DNA of 64,000 nucleotides from Enterococcus malodoratus ATCC 43197 (GCF_000407185.1 NZ_KE136481.1:451136-515135), one strand, 5' to 3'; shown: positions 52,553 to 62,813, counted from the stretch's first letter. The notes: generated by a model from the letters alone, not told the origin. Numbers and translations are program-made.

Positions 52553-53295
52553 ATAATGACTCCTTTAAAAATCAAGATTGGTGCACAGGTCTCTTTCTGA
52601 ATTGCCAAAGCTTGACCTTTTTTCATTAATTCTAACAATGCCATGAAGGTTGTAATCATTTCGTCCTTCGTATAATCCACAAAAAAAGACTCCAATGACA
52701 AGCCTTCATTCTCAGATAATCTTACTAATCGTTGACTAATTTCATTTACCTTTTGATCGACAGTAATCGTTTCAGCAGAAACCGTCGTCTCAATCGTCTG
52801 GTTTCGTTTCTTACGTTGTAAAACATCATGTAACGCCAAAAAAAGGTCAATCGTATTCAATTGATTTTTGGGCAGCGGCAGAATTTCTTCTTCATAATCA
52901 GTCAGATCCATTGGCGCTTTCGTATAAAACAAACTACGCTCTTGTTCCTTTTCTGACAAAACAGTCGCCGCATACTTATATTTTCGATATTCTAAAAGTT
53001 GCTGAACCAAAGCTTCACGCGGATCTTCGCCTTCTTCATCATCATAATCAAACTCCAGCTCCGGTTTCGGCAAAAGCATTTGACTTTTAATCGACATCAG
53101 TGTTGCCGCCATTACCAAATACTCTCCCGCCACTTCCAGCTCCAGTGTCTTCATAGTATGAATAAAATTCATGTACTGTTCCGTAACTTCCGCAATAGGA
53201 ATATCATAAATATCGATCTCTAACTGTTGGATAAGGTGAAGTAACAAATCCAGCGGCCCTTCAAAAACATCTAATTTCAAACTGATTGCTTCCAT
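52549..53295 (-). CDS. scpA: Segregation and condensation protein ScpA (kleisin)
   Basis: 248 residues from ATG 53295 with GAGGG upstream; a longer frame overlaps ribT. LDVFEGPLDLLLHLIQQLEIDIYDIPIAEVTEQYM is the ScpA N-terminal helix that binds SMC, with the C-terminal winged helix at about 170-240. Closes the SMC ring in chromosome condensation. It starts 2 bp after the ribT stop. Confidence 0.96.
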   Translation of the reverse strand: MEAISLKLDVFEGPLDLLLHLIQQLEIDIYDIPIAEVTEQYMNFIHTMKTLELEVAGEYLVMAATLMSIKSQMLLPKPELEFDYDDEEGEDPREALVQQLLEYRKYKYAATVLSEKEQERSLFYTKAPMDLTDYEEEILPLPKNQLNTIDLFLALHDVLQRKKRNQTIETTVSAETITVDQKVNEISQRLVRLSENEGLSLESFFVDYTKDEMITTFMALLELMKKGQALAIQKETCAPILIFKGVII

Positions 53296-53296
53296 A

Positions 53297-53662
53297 TTAC
53301 CCTCGCTTATGTTCCTGCCATTTTGCCAAAAAAGCAGAAGTCGCAGGTGTACCAATAATTTTTTGATCTGGATACAGCGCCTGTAATTCATCCATCATTA
53401 CAATACTAATACCCTCGCCGCGATACGAAGGATTTAAACTGATGTCATGAAGTACGATTTCTTGATCTTCTAATTTGCTGATGCCAATTACACCTTGCAC
53501 ATTATCAGAATTTTCATTGTAATAACAAAAAAGCTGGTAATGATCATCACTTTCATATGTATCTATTTCTTTCAGTAAATGTTGTTGATCTCTCAAGGTT
53601 TCATGAAAACCTAAAAGGCCCATCGCGATTTTTCGTTGATTCTTTCGATATTGAGTAAGCAT
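53297..53662 (-). CDS. ribT: RibT-like GNAT acetyltransferase
   Basis: 121 residues. A GNAT fold with the acetyl-CoA loop NPSYRGEGISIVMM. Size and position before scpA match RibT, which in Bacillus follows the riboflavin genes. Substrate unknown. It precedes scpA by 2 bp and follows xerD by 15 bp. Confidence 0.82.
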   Translation of the reverse strand: MLTQYRKNQRKIAMGLLGFHETLRDQQHLLKEIDTYESDDHYQLFCYYNENSDNVQGVIGISKLEDQEIVLHDISLNPSYRGEGISIVMMDELQALYPDQKIIGTPATSAFLAKWQEHKRG

Positions 53663-53677
53663 TTTTTCTCCTCCTAA

Positions 53678-54568
53678 TTAAGCGCGCGGGAAAAATTCTT
53701 TGTATACTTCGGTCATTCTTCGTTTAGTTATATGAGTATAAATTTGTGTAGTAGATATATCCGCATGACCTAAAAGCTCTTGTACAGTCCGTAAGTCTGC
53801 TCCATTTTCCAACAGATGGGTTGCAAAACTGTGCCGTAGCGTGTGGGGCGTAACATCTTTAGTGATTTCTGCCTTAATTACATGCTGCTTCAGGTTCTTC
53901 CAAATTCCTTGGCGGCTCAAGCCATGTCCATGGTTGTTAACAAATAAATGAGTTTCATTAGGTGTTTTTTTCGTTAATAAGGGACGAACTTCCCCAAGAT
54001 AACGTTCTACCCAATGAATCGCATAATCCCCAAGTGGAACTATTCGCTCTTTATCACCTTTCCCGACAGTTTGCAATAATCCCATCTCTAGATGAATATC
54101 ACCCAGCCTTAACCCGATCAGTTCGCTAACTCGTAAGCCAGTTGCATACATCACCTCCAAAATCGCACGATCCCGAATCCCTAAATCTGTTGTCGTATCT
54201 GGCGCAGCAATTAAACGTTCCACCTCTGCAAGTGAAAGTGTTTGAGGTAATTTTTGAGCCTTTTTAGGGCTATCGATATGCTGCATTGGATCATGATCTG
54301 TATAACGCTCTTGACGTAAAAACTGATGAAAGCGACGTAAGCTAGAAATCATTCGCGTAATCGTAGTAGATGCTTTACCAGCTTCGGTCAGACTCGCCAA
54401 AAAAGCCACAACCATATAGCGATCAACTGCCTGCCATTCATTGACATTCTGGCCAGCCAAAAATGACAAATATTGTTGTAAGTCTCTTTGGTAACTAATT
54501 CGTGTATTTTCGGAAAGACCGCGCTCGATCGATAAATAATGCAAATATTCCGTTATTTGTTCTTCCAT
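53678..54568 (-). CDS. xerD: Tyrosine recombinase XerD
   Basis: 296 residues. N-terminal SAM-like domain; the catalytic set Arg in ATGLRVSELIGL, HTLRHSFATHLL, GHADIS and the nucleophile Tyr in TTQIYTHI are complete. With XerC it resolves chromosome dimers at dif. The fur-xerD-ribT-scpA order favours XerD over XerC. Confidence 0.93.
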   Translation of the reverse strand: MEEQITEYLHYLSIERGLSENTRISYQRDLQQYLSFLAGQNVNEWQAVDRYMVVAFLASLTEAGKASTTITRMISSLRRFHQFLRQERYTDHDPMQHIDSPKKAQKLPQTLSLAEVERLIAAPDTTTDLGIRDRAILEVMYATGLRVSELIGLRLGDIHLEMGLLQTVGKGDKERIVPLGDYAIHWVERYLGEVRPLLTKKTPNETHLFVNNHGHGLSRQGIWKNLKQHVIKAEITKDVTPHTLRHSFATHLLENGADLRTVQELLGHADISTTQIYTHITKRRMTEVYKEFFPRA

Positions 54569-54600
54569 GTTTTCACCACTTTCGCTTTATCATAACAAAA

Positions 54601-54639
54601 AGTCCCTTGAAATGATAGCACGTATCTTTACAAGGGACT
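54601..54639 (-). terminator. Terminator of fur
   Basis: A 9-bp stem AGTCCCTTG (54601-54609) / CAAGGGACT (54631-54639), then TTTTTG on the minus strand. Lies between fur and xerD. Confidence 0.8.
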
Positions 54640-54680
54640 ATATAATTTAATTATAACTTAATCCAATTTGCCAAGGAAAG

Positions 54681-55136
54681 TTAAGCATCTTTTTTTTCTT
54701 GGCAGCTTTGGCAAATACCGTGGAAAGTCAAGCGATGATCCTTCACTAGAAAATGATATCTCGATTCAACAACGTGCTCAACCTCACCCAATAGATCTTC
54801 CTCGATTTCCTCAATATTTCCACATTCAAGACAAAGTAAATGATGATGAAAATGCTCTGCCCCTTCCTTGCGCAAATCGTAACGTGCTAGGCCATCATCA
54901 AAACTTATTTTATTGACGATATGCAGCTCAGTTAAAATCTCCAATGTACGATAAACTGTTGCTAAGCCGATCTCAGGGCTTTTCTTTTTGACTAAAAAAT
55001 ATATTTCTTCTGCCGATAAATGGTCTTTCTCATTTTCCAATAAAACGAGAACGGTGGCTTCACGCTGAGGTGTCAACTTGAATCCAGAATCATGAAGTTG
55101 CTTTTTGGTTTTTTGTAGGGCTAAGATAGCGTTCAA
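54681..55136 (-). CDS. fur: Ferric uptake regulator Fur
   Basis: 151 residues from a TTG start at 55136 with GGAGGAGGG upstream. Winged helix KLTPQREATVLVLLENEKDHLSAEEIY, then PEIGLATVYRTLE; the metal sites HFHHHLLCLECG and CQSCQ are intact. Much closer to Bacillus Fur than to PerR or Zur. Represses iron uptake when Fe2+-loaded. Its promoter carries two inverted copies of a Fur-family box, so autoregulation is likely. Confidence 0.93.
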   Translation of the reverse strand: MNAILALQKTKKQLHDSGFKLTPQREATVLVLLENEKDHLSAEEIYFLVKKKSPEIGLATVYRTLEILTELHIVNKISFDDGLARYDLRKEGAEHFHHHLLCLECGNIEEIEEDLLGEVEHVVESRYHFLVKDHRLTFHGICQSCQEKKDA

Positions 55137-55157
55137 GAGAACCCTCCTCCATCTATT

Positions 55158-55214
55158 TTATAATAATTCTAAATAAGAATTCAAATCACTGCAAGTTTTC
55201 TTAGAATTATTATA
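55158..55214 (-). promoter_or_regulatory. fur promoter with two inverted Fur-family boxes
   Basis: TTATAATAATTCTAA (55158-55172) matches the 7-1-7 Fur/PerR consensus TTATAATNATTATAA at 13-14 of 15 positions. Its 14-bp core recurs inverted at 55201-55214. Minus strand: -35 TTGCAG (55189-55194), 17-bp spacer, -10 TAGAAT (55166-55171) inside the first box. Confidence 0.6.
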
Positions 55215-55249
55215 GTTTATCGGCTTTATTTATGCAAGGACATTCTCAA

Positions 55250-56113
55250 TTAGCTTTTTAGGCGGATTTCTCCGTCTTTTTGCTCGATTAATTTTTCTTT
55301 CAATAAATGACCGATTGCACGTTTGAATTGTCCTTTGCTAATTCCAAAGGCTTCTTTTATCTCTTCTGGAGCTGATTTGTCCCAATAAGGCAATACATGA
55401 TTGGCATTTCTTTGCAGTAACGTCAAAATCATCGCTGCATCATCGTTGATCATCTCATAACTACGAGGTTTCAAAGACATATTTAGAACGCCGTCTGGTC
55501 GAACCCCGATTACACGCGCCTCGACTATTTCACCTAAACGCGGTTCTTGATAGCGTTCTGAAGGATGAACGAAACCAAGATAGAAATCTTCCGTAATCAA
55601 ATAAGAGCCGATAACTTTTAAGCGATAGATCGTGCCTTTTTTATTTTCGTTTTGCATTTCACCAGAGCCAGCACGACTCAATGAGTGAAAGATTGCCTCA
55701 TCTGCTAATGTACCCCACATCCGGTCTTTTTCATCAACCCGCATGCTGATCATTAATTGATCGCCTTTTTTGGGCCATAGCTCTTTCATACTAGGCATTT
55801 CGTCCAAAGAAACGACCATGTCTTTATCAGGCAGTCCAATATTCACAAAAACGCCAAGATCTCTACGAACATCTGTTACTTCTCCAAAAGCATAATGACC
55901 AATTCGAACTTGCGGAATCTTTGTCGTAAAAACGGCTTCTTTCTTTTGATTGACGTAGCCGAAACCTTCAACTGATTCACCAATTTTATGCGAGACATCC
56001 TCCTCCTTCAACAGACGGAATGTCACACCATTTTTTTGTACTAAATACATGCTTTCATTTTCATCGATGATTAACCCGGTAAATACTTGACCTAATAATT
56101 CATTCATAATCAT
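55250..56113 (-). CDS. cvfB: CvfB-like S1 RNA-binding virulence regulator
   Basis: 287 residues. Three S1-like segments (about 5-60, 70-145, 150-215) are followed by a C-terminal winged helix (KSAPEEIKEAFGISKGQFKRAIGHLLKEKLI). Matches the CvfB/YitL family, which in Staphylococcus influences virulence factors through RNA. RNA target unknown. Confidence 0.9.
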   Translation of the reverse strand: MIMNELLGQVFTGLIIDENESMYLVQKNGVTFRLLKEEDVSHKIGESVEGFGYVNQKKEAVFTTKIPQVRIGHYAFGEVTDVRRDLGVFVNIGLPDKDMVVSLDEMPSMKELWPKKGDQLMISMRVDEKDRMWGTLADEAIFHSLSRAGSGEMQNENKKGTIYRLKVIGSYLITEDFYLGFVHPSERYQEPRLGEIVEARVIGVRPDGVLNMSLKPRSYEMINDDAAMILTLLQRNANHVLPYWDKSAPEEIKEAFGISKGQFKRAIGHLLKEKLIEQKDGEIRLKS

Positions 56114-56246
56114 TACTCCCCATTTATATTAATATCTGTTCATCTTCATAGTACAGATCATTCTGTCAAAATTCACAGATTATGTCTTATTGTTTCATCT
56201 AAAGATGAGCCGTCATTTTCAATAAATATTATAGCTCATTATTAAA

Positions 56247-56270
56247 GCTGGGAAGAACGTTCTCCCCAGC
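56247..56270 (-). terminator. Possible terminator of mapZ
   Basis: A 24-bp self-complementary stretch from GCTGGGAAGAA to TTCTCCCCAGC. The following T-run on the minus strand is weak. Lies 18 bp after the mapZ stop. Confidence 0.5.
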
Positions 56271-56287
56271 CTTAATGTTCATATTAA

Positions 56288-57973
56288 TTAATTGGGACCA
56301 TCGCCCTTAAACCAACCTGTTTTACAGTTGATTGTGACTAAATACATAGGCAGATCGGAATTTGAATAACCTTTCGTTAATGATGCCTGGTTGGAAGTGG
56401 CATAAAGATTATAAAAACCTTCCCCATTTTCAACTTTTACCGGCTCAAGACTATACCCGCCTTCCACTATGTAGCCTCGCGAGATACAAGTTTGTATAAC
56501 CTTTTCTTTAACTCCAGGCGCCCAGGCATAGGCATCGCTGCTAGTATCTCCAACTTGGTTAGTGCTATTAGTTGTTTTCCTGTTTTGTGCTTCTTGATCA
56601 GCTTTTTCTTGTTCGGCCTTTTCCTGTGCTGCCTTTTCTGCCGCCGCTTTTTCATCAGCCGCCTTTTTCTCTTTATCTTTTAAGGTCTGTTCGACCTTCG
56701 CTAATTCTTCTTTTTGAGGTTGGATCAATTCTTGATTAGTGACTGCCTTAACAGCGTCATTTGCAACATTATATTGGTCTCTATTGACTGAATCGATAAC
56801 ATTTCCGTCTTTCAATAGACCGTCAGCGGCTTTTTTTGCAGCCTCAATTTTAGTATATTGATCTTTTGCGTTATTAATTGCTTGATTCATTAAGTTATCA
56901 AAATCTTTATCCCCTGTATTAATAGATAGATCAACAGGAGAAGCAGCTTTCAATAATGGTTTATCCGCCAGTTTATTTCCGCTGATTGCAGCAGCTGTAA
57001 ACAATTGATTAACGGACTGTTCGGCCTTTTGTTTATCCGTTAACTCATCGTACCCCTTCTTTAATTCTGCATAGCGCTTACTATCTTTGTAGCGGGATAG
57101 TTCTTCATCAATTTTACCAGCATTAAGATTAACCTTATCTGCAGCAAGAAACACTTGCTTATCATCAGTATAATAACTCGCTAAACTTTCTTCGATTGAA
57201 TCAAGCGCCTTATTTTCCTTTTTAACAGTTGCAATGCGTTGGGCTTCAACTTCTTTTTCGTGGTGATAATAATATCCTCCACTTGCACCCAAAACTGCGA
57301 TAGCAGCTAAAGTAATATAGAGTCTCTTTCGGCTTTTTTTAGATTTTTCTTCAGAAGAGCCAGGTTGCTCTGGAGGTAAATTCCCATCATCAAATTCCTC
57401 TTTTACCTTCTCCGCATTTGCTTCTTGTTTTTCAGTCTCTGTTACTGCAGGACCCTCATCTTCAAGAAGATCAACTTCTTTGTCCGTAGACACCTCTGGT
57501 AACTTCGAATTTTTTTCATCAGTTGTCTCTATTTCATCATTGTCCTCATTTTTACTTTCAATGATGTCAGAAAGTGGTTCTTTGATTTCCGTATCTGGGG
57601 TTTCTTCTGATAATGCAGATTCATCTAGCTGAGTTGACTCTGCTTCAAGCGTTTTCTCGGCATCTTCCTTTTCCGGTTTTCCTTGCTCATCTTTGTGCTC
57701 ACGAATGTATTCTGCCAAAATAGGATTCATTTCGGGAGTCTCTTCTTTTAATTCTTTTGAATTTTCTTCTTTCATCTTATCCTCGTTATCCTTAAACATT
57801 TTTTGCACAGATTCAATTGGCATATCGGCAAGTTCGGACCATTCTATCGTATCATTTTTATCATTAATGTCATTGGAATTTTCTGAATCATTTAACTGTA
57901 ATGAAAAGCCACACTTCGGACAAGTCGTGCATCCTTCGACTGGTTCAAAACCACAGTTAGGGCATTTTTGCAA
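56288..57973 (-). CDS. mapZ: MapZ-like division-site positioning protein with N-terminal zinc ribbon
   Basis: 561 residues. N-terminal zinc ribbon CPNC..CPKC (about 4-20), a long acidic cytoplasmic region (to ~215) and one membrane segment (about 219-237). The extracytoplasmic helical domain (to ~480) ends in an Ala/Lys/Glu-rich linker, before a C-terminal globular domain (about 485-561; APGVKEKVIQTCISRGYIVEG). Topology and C-terminal domain resemble MapZ/LocZ, which marks the division site through peptidoglycan binding and FtsZ contact (established for streptococci). I call it by this resemblance; the zinc ribbon is not in the classical pneumococcal form. Confidence 0.65.
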   Translation of the reverse strand: MQKCPNCGFEPVEGCTTCPKCGFSLQLNDSENSNDINDKNDTIEWSELADMPIESVQKMFKDNEDKMKEENSKELKEETPEMNPILAEYIREHKDEQGKPEKEDAEKTLEAESTQLDESALSEETPDTEIKEPLSDIIESKNEDNDEIETTDEKNSKLPEVSTDKEVDLLEDEGPAVTETEKQEANAEKVKEEFDDGNLPPEQPGSSEEKSKKSRKRLYITLAAIAVLGASGGYYYHHEKEVEAQRIATVKKENKALDSIEESLASYYTDDKQVFLAADKVNLNAGKIDEELSRYKDSKRYAELKKGYDELTDKQKAEQSVNQLFTAAAISGNKLADKPLLKAASPVDLSINTGDKDFDNLMNQAINNAKDQYTKIEAAKKAADGLLKDGNVIDSVNRDQYNVANDAVKAVTNQELIQPQKEELAKVEQTLKDKEKKAADEKAAAEKAAQEKAEQEKADQEAQNRKTTNSTNQVGDTSSDAYAWAPGVKEKVIQTCISRGYIVEGGYSLEPVKVENGEGFYNLYATSNQASLTKGYSNSDLPMYLVTINCKTGWFKGDGPN

Positions 57974-58130
57974 TGAAATCGGCTCCTTTTTTTAATCATA
58001 TGTTTTAATCTATCATATGTTTAGGGATGTTCCAAGCAATTTTCGAATGAATTAATCAAAAATAATAAATTCCATTCGCATTTTGAAGAATGCGTATTAG
58101 CGCGATTTTACTCCAATAATCCTACAAAAA

Positions 58131-58157
58131 AACTCCTCGAGAAGTTCCCGAGGAGTT
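58131..58157 (-). terminator. Terminator of rpoD
   Basis: A 9-bp stem AACTCCTCG / CGAGGAGTT with a 9-nt loop and a T-run on the minus strand. Confidence 0.9.
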
Positions 58158-58165
58158 CGAAATAT

Positions 58166-59275
58166 TTATTCCAAAAAGTCTTTCAATTGTTTTGAACGAG
58201 ATGGGTGACGTAATTTCCGTAGTGCTTTCGCCTCAATTTGACGAATACGTTCACGAGTAACCCCGAACACACGTCCAACCTCTTCTAACGTTCGAGTTCT
58301 GCCATCGTCCAAACCAAAGCGCAGACGTAAAACATTTTCCTCACGATCAGTCAATGTATCTAAAACATCTTCCAATTGCTCTTTCAACATTTCAGAAGCC
58401 GCATGTTCAGCAGGACTTGTTGCTTCTTGATCCTCAATAAAATCGCCTAAATGTGAATCATCTTCTTCGCCGATTGGCGTTTCCAAAGATACCGGTTCTT
58501 GAGCAATTTTCAGAATCTCACGAACTTTTTCAGTTGGCAAGTCCATTTCAGCACCGATTTCCTCTGGTGTTGGTTCCCGACCTAAATCTTGTAATAATTG
58601 ACGTTGCACACGAATTAACTTATTAATGGTCTCGACCATATGCACAGGGATACGAATTGTTCTCGCTTGGTCAGCAATCGCTCTCGTGATTGCCTGACGA
58701 ATCCACCAAGTTGCATAAGTTGAGAATTTGAATCCTTTACGGTAATCAAACTTCTCAACAGCTTTCATCAAGCCCATATTTCCTTCTTGAATTAAATCAA
58801 GAAATTGCATACCACGACCAACGTAACGTTTGGCAATACTTACAACTAAACGTAGGTTTGCTTCCGCTAGACGTTGCTTTGCCTCTTGATCTCCTTGTTC
58901 GATCAACAATGCCAATTCAACTTCTTCTTCAGCGGTCAACAGCGAAACGCGTCCGATTTCCTTCAAATACATACGAACTGGGTCGTTGATTTTGACACCA
59001 GTTGGGGCCGATAAATCTTCTTTTTGCGCGGCTTTCGCAGTTTTTTCATTTTGTTTTAAACTAGCCTTAGAAGGTTCACCATTTTCATCAACGACACTGA
59101 CACCAGCATCTTCGACTTTTTGGATCAATTGATCCATTGCTTCTGCGCCTAATTCGAATGGCGTGGCTAATCGATTTGTTAACTCATCGTAAACCACCTG
59201 TCCCATAGGTTTCTTTTCCTTAATCAAGGCCGCTAAAGCTTTTTCGTACTCTTTTTTGTTTTTTACATCTGCCAT
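58166..59275 (-). CDS. rpoD: Primary sigma factor RpoD (SigA)
   Basis: 369 residues, the short Firmicute form. Regions 1.2 ([16 protein letters not shown]), 2 ([46 protein letters not shown]), 3 and 4 ([23 protein letters not shown]) are all clear. Directs RNA polymerase to housekeeping promoters such as those found here. Follows dnaG by 22 bp, the conserved dnaG-rpoD pair. Confidence 0.98.
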   Translation of the reverse strand: MADVKNKKEYEKALAALIKEKKPMGQVVYDELTNRLATPFELGAEAMDQLIQKVEDAGVSVVDENGEPSKASLKQNEKTAKAAQKEDLSAPTGVKINDPVRMYLKEIGRVSLLTAEEEVELALLIEQGDQEAKQRLAEANLRLVVSIAKRYVGRGMQFLDLIQEGNMGLMKAVEKFDYRKGFKFSTYATWWIRQAITRAIADQARTIRIPVHMVETINKLIRVQRQLLQDLGREPTPEEIGAEMDLPTEKVREILKIAQEPVSLETPIGEEDDSHLGDFIEDQEATSPAEHAASEMLKEQLEDVLDTLTDREENVLRLRFGLDDGRTRTLEEVGRVFGVTRERIRQIEAKALRKLRHPSRSKQLKDFLE

Positions 59276-59297
59276 AAAATAAATGCCCCTTTCACTT

Positions 59298-61115
59298 CTA
59301 GGCTTGTTTCAAGCGTTTCGTCAATTCGATAATTTGAACAGTCAACTCTAATTCACGTTGCTGGTTCCCGTTTTTTCTGGCCTCAAGCTGCTCTTTTTGT
59401 CGTTGTTTGATTTCTTCAGCAATGCCAGATTGGGAAATAACCCGCATCAAATCATAGATTTCTCGTTCGTTACTATCTTCTGACATGGATATCATCGAGA
59501 TATTGATGACTAGTTGCCTCATCTCATCTTCTTTTAGATAGTTCAAAAAATCTGCTAAAATAAAATTTCCATGAACCATCATATAACTATCTAAGTAAAG
59601 AAGCAATTCTTGATACTGATCGTGGATAAATTGAAAATCCGTTTGAACCAATTGTTCACGAATCGAACTTTCATTCATGCAACGATACAATAACATTTGC
59701 TCAGCCTTTTCTTCTTTTGTTAACACTTTTCTTACTGGCTGAACCGGTGCAGGAGAAGCGACTGTCTGTTGTTGACGACGTTCCGTACGTAACGTTTGGC
59801 GAACCATTTGCAGCTGTTGCTTTAAACTTTCTCGTGTCAAATGAAATTCGACTGCCAACTGTCCCAAATACAAATCTTGTTCAACCGGAGACTGGACCTT
59901 CGCCAAATCTTGCATTACGAACTCAAGATATTTTAATCGATCAGACTCATTATCAAGATTTAACCCCTTCTTGTGATACTGCATCTTAAATGCAAAGGGT
60001 GTCTGTCGACCATGTTTCAATAAATTTTGTAACTCAGCTACACCATATTTTCGCAAATACTCATCTGGATCAAGCTTTTCTGGTACAGTAACCGTTGCGA
60101 GAGTTAATCGACTATGCGCATCTAGAATAGCCAGTGCACGATCTGTAGCCGCTTGCCCCGGGTCATCACCATCGTAAGCTATTACTACTTGACCAGTAAT
60201 TCGCTCTATCGCAGCTATTTGCTGCTCAGTCAAGCTGGTACCCATTGAGGCTAAGCCGATTTTGATGTCCGCCTGCCAGGCAGCTAATACATCCATAAAG
60301 CCTTCAAATAAAACCGCTTCGCCTTGCTTGCGTATTTCGTTTCGCGCTTTGTCGAAGTTGAACAATACTTGTCGTTTGTTAAACAATTCAGTTTCAGGCG
60401 AGTTTAAATATTTTGGTTGATCATTCCCAGGAAATTCTTCTGTTTTTAGCATCCTCCCGGAAAAACCAATCGGCTTTCCCCGAAAATCATTCAAAGGGAA
60501 CATCACTCGCTGATAAAAACGATCACTAAAGCTTCCATCATCGCGCCGAATAAACAATCCACTTCGTTCCATCAAATCAGCATTTACTTTATCCTGTTGG
60601 GCGACTTGAACTAAAAAATCACGTTGACTTGGCGCAAAACCGATCTTAAATTCGCTGATCAGTTCGTCGCTTAATCCACGTTCGTGAAGATAAGTCAAAG
60701 CATCCTCCCCGGCTTTCGTATTCATCAATAAGTGATGATACAAATCCCGAGTCCGTTCATGTAAAGCGATCAATTGCTGCTGTCCTGTTGATGTTTGATT
60801 GATCGGTTCGCTAGAAATCTCAATATCTAAAGGAATTTGTTCCATGTCGGCAACCTTTTTTACTGCTTCGGGAAAACTAATCCCTTCTAATTCTTGTAAA
60901 AAAGTATAAACATTGCCGCCTTTGCCACATCCAAAACAATGAAATATCTGCTTGTCCTCAGCAACTGAAAATGACGGAGTCTTTTCTTCGTGAAATGGAC
61001 AAAGCCCCAAATAATTCTTGCCGGATTTCTTAAGTTGAACATACTGACCAATAACTTCGACAATATTTGTTTTTTCACGAACCTCATCAATAACCTGTTG
61101 GGGAATTCTTTGCAC
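59298..61115 (-). CDS. dnaG: DNA primase
   Basis: 605 residues from GTG 61115, which has GTGAGG upstream; the frame is open to 61172 but that stretch is unlikely to be translated. N-terminal zinc finger [11 protein letters not shown]...[15 protein letters not shown] domain ([19 protein letters not shown]) and a C-terminal helicase-binding domain. Makes primers at the replication fork. Transcribed with rpoD. Confidence 0.96.
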   Translation of the reverse strand: MQRIPQQVIDEVREKTNIVEVIGQYVQLKKSGKNYLGLCPFHEEKTPSFSVAEDKQIFHCFGCGKGGNVYTFLQELEGISFPEAVKKVADMEQIPLDIEISSEPINQTSTGQQQLIALHERTRDLYHHLLMNTKAGEDALTYLHERGLSDELISEFKIGFAPSQRDFLVQVAQQDKVNADLMERSGLFIRRDDGSFSDRFYQRVMFPLNDFRGKPIGFSGRMLKTEEFPGNDQPKYLNSPETELFNKRQVLFNFDKARNEIRKQGEAVLFEGFMDVLAAWQADIKIGLASMGTSLTEQQIAAIERITGQVVIAYDGDDPGQAATDRALAILDAHSRLTLATVTVPEKLDPDEYLRKYGVAELQNLLKHGRQTPFAFKMQYHKKGLNLDNESDRLKYLEFVMQDLAKVQSPVEQDLYLGQLAVEFHLTRESLKQQLQMVRQTLRTERRQQQTVASPAPVQPVRKVLTKEEKAEQMLLYRCMNESSIREQLVQTDFQFIHDQYQELLLYLDSYMMVHGNFILADFLNYLKEDEMRQLVINISMISMSEDSNEREIYDLMRVISQSGIAEEIKQRQKEQLEARKNGNQQRELELTVQIIELTKRLKQA

Positions 61116-61158
61116 CAAAAACCTCACCCCAATTCCCAAAAATATGATAACAGCCGTA

Positions 61159-61200
61159 AAAAATCGCCCCAATTCATCTTTCGAACAGCGCGATTTTTTT
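61159..61200 (-). terminator. Terminator of the lysozyme-like gene
   Basis: Stem AAAAAATCGC / GCGATTTTTT with a 22-nt loop. It lies between the lysozyme-like gene and dnaG. Confidence 0.6.
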
Positions 61201-61266
61201 AGACAAACTTATACGACTATCATTTTAGCATATTTCTTTATTATTACAAGCTTTCCGCTCATTATT

Positions 61267-61902
61267 TTAACTATTTTGAAACCTTTGAAATAAGTCAATG
61301 AATCGCTTGTTCATTTGGACGATTTCGGCATAAAACATGTTACCACCGTTTTGATACAAATAACCGCCATTGTATAACACTGACTGCATCTGCATATACC
61401 GATATGTGTGTTGCTGATCGTTTCCATACCCTGGTGATAAAACATCCCTTGAGTACTCTTCCGCTAACTCAACACTATTTTTACCCCCGCGTTCTTGTAC
61501 GTACTGAATATATTTAGTCCCAAAATTATACGCCTGAATCGCGGTATTAAGATCGCAACCAGCAGCTTTTGCCTGCTTGTAACTTTCCGCAAAATGTTTA
61601 ACGCCATTCTCGATACTTTCCTGTTGGCTGGCAATTTTCCCGCGACTGCCGTAAACACTTTCGGAACTTTGCATTAGGTCCGTTCCCTTCCCTTTTGATT
61701 CCGTGTACATAATCCCTAAAATAACATCAGTATAGTTGCCAATTCCTGCCTGATCTGCCAAGGTTTGCACATCACTGCGGTAACTGTTTACCGTGTTTGT
61801 ATTCTTGTAGGTTCGAACTGTAAAAATTCCGCCGATTATCAGGACGGAAATAATTGCAAAAGCAATAATTATTTTCAAAAAATTTCCAATTAATTTCAAC
61901 AT
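61267..61902 (-). CDS. Membrane-anchored lysozyme-like peptidoglycan hydrolase
   Basis: 211 residues. A signal/anchor segment (about 5-27) precedes a lysozyme-like domain with the catalytic-type Glu in MYTESKGKG, DLMQSSESVYG and TAIQAYNFGTKYIQY. It is clearly paralogous to the N-terminal half of the element's CwlT but lacks the NlpC/P60 half. Likely a wall hydrolase acting outside the membrane. Divergent from the alpha/beta hydrolase gene at 62087. Confidence 0.85.
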   Translation of the reverse strand: MLKLIGNFLKIIIAFAIISVLIIGGIFTVRTYKNTNTVNSYRSDVQTLADQAGIGNYTDVILGIMYTESKGKGTDLMQSSESVYGSRGKIASQQESIENGVKHFAESYKQAKAAGCDLNTAIQAYNFGTKYIQYVQERGGKNSVELAEEYSRDVLSPGYGNDQQHTYRYMQMQSVLYNGGYLYQNGGNMFYAEIVQMNKRFIDLFQRFQNS

Positions 61903-62086
61903 AAAAATCTGCCCAACTATCTTCTTTTTTCTTTATTCATACTACAAGAATCGGTTGAACTTTTAAAAGCAAAAAATGATAGCTTTATATTTAATTAATC
62001 ATTCTAAAGTTTTCATTTTGTCTGGGAATTAAATTAATGTGCAAGATTTAAAAAAATCGGTATACTTATGACTGGTAGGTGATGTT

Positions 62087-62809
62087 GTGAAAAATGAAAA
62101 AAAAATTGCTCAAATGAGCGATGGCTCAGAAATCTATTATGAAAAATACGGTCAAGGACCAGCGCTCTTTTTGCTTCATGGTAACGGCGGCAGCGGTCGA
62201 TATTTTTCAAAACAATTAAATAGTTTCAGCAAACATTTCAACGTTTATGTCGTTGACAGCCGTGGTCATGGCCGTTCAACCAATACGCAAAAAGAGACGA
62301 GCTTCCAATTAATGGCCAACGATCTCGCTACGATTATGGATCAAGAAAAACTTGATCATGCGGATCTTTTAGGTTTCAGTGACGGGGCCAACTTAGCGAT
62401 GGTTTTTGCACGTCTTTATCCCAAGAAAGTAGATCACTTAATTTTGAATGCCGGCAATACTGTACCCAGCGGTGTTCGCACAATTCCGCATTTGTTAAGC
62501 TATGTACAATACGCGATTGTCCGGGTGGGAGCTTTCGTCGATACAGGAATGAGGAACTTTCTTCCAATTTTACGCTTGCTTTTCCGAGATATCGGTTTGA
62601 CCGCAGAAGATTTGAGTCAGATTCAAGCACCAACGTTGGTCATCGTAGGGAAACATGATTCGATTAAAACTCAACATTCCATGTATATCGCACGATCAAT
62701 TCCTAATGCAAGTTTTGCGATTGTTTCAGGGCAAGGTCACATGTTCGCACGAAGAAACCCAAAGCGCTTCAATCAGGAAGTCTTACAATTTCTAATCGAG
62801 GAGGAGTAA
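62087..62809 (+). CDS. Alpha/beta-fold hydrolase
   Basis: 240 residues from GTG 62087 with GGTAGGTG upstream. Oxyanion loop LLHGNGGSG, nucleophile Ser in GFSDGANLA, and the catalytic His in GQGHMFAR. A soluble serine hydrolase of unknown substrate. Followed by the mprF-like gene with a 4-bp gap, so they are probably one operon. Confidence 0.85.
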   Translation: MKNEKKIAQMSDGSEIYYEKYGQGPALFLLHGNGGSGRYFSKQLNSFSKHFNVYVVDSRGHGRSTNTQKETSFQLMANDLATIMDQEKLDHADLLGFSDGANLAMVFARLYPKKVDHLILNAGNTVPSGVRTIPHLLSYVQYAIVRVGAFVDTGMRNFLPILRLLFRDIGLTAEDLSQIQAPTLVIVGKHDSIKTQHSMYIARSIPNASFAIVSGQGHMFARRNPKRFNQEVLQFLIEEE

Positions 62810-62813
62810 TTTG

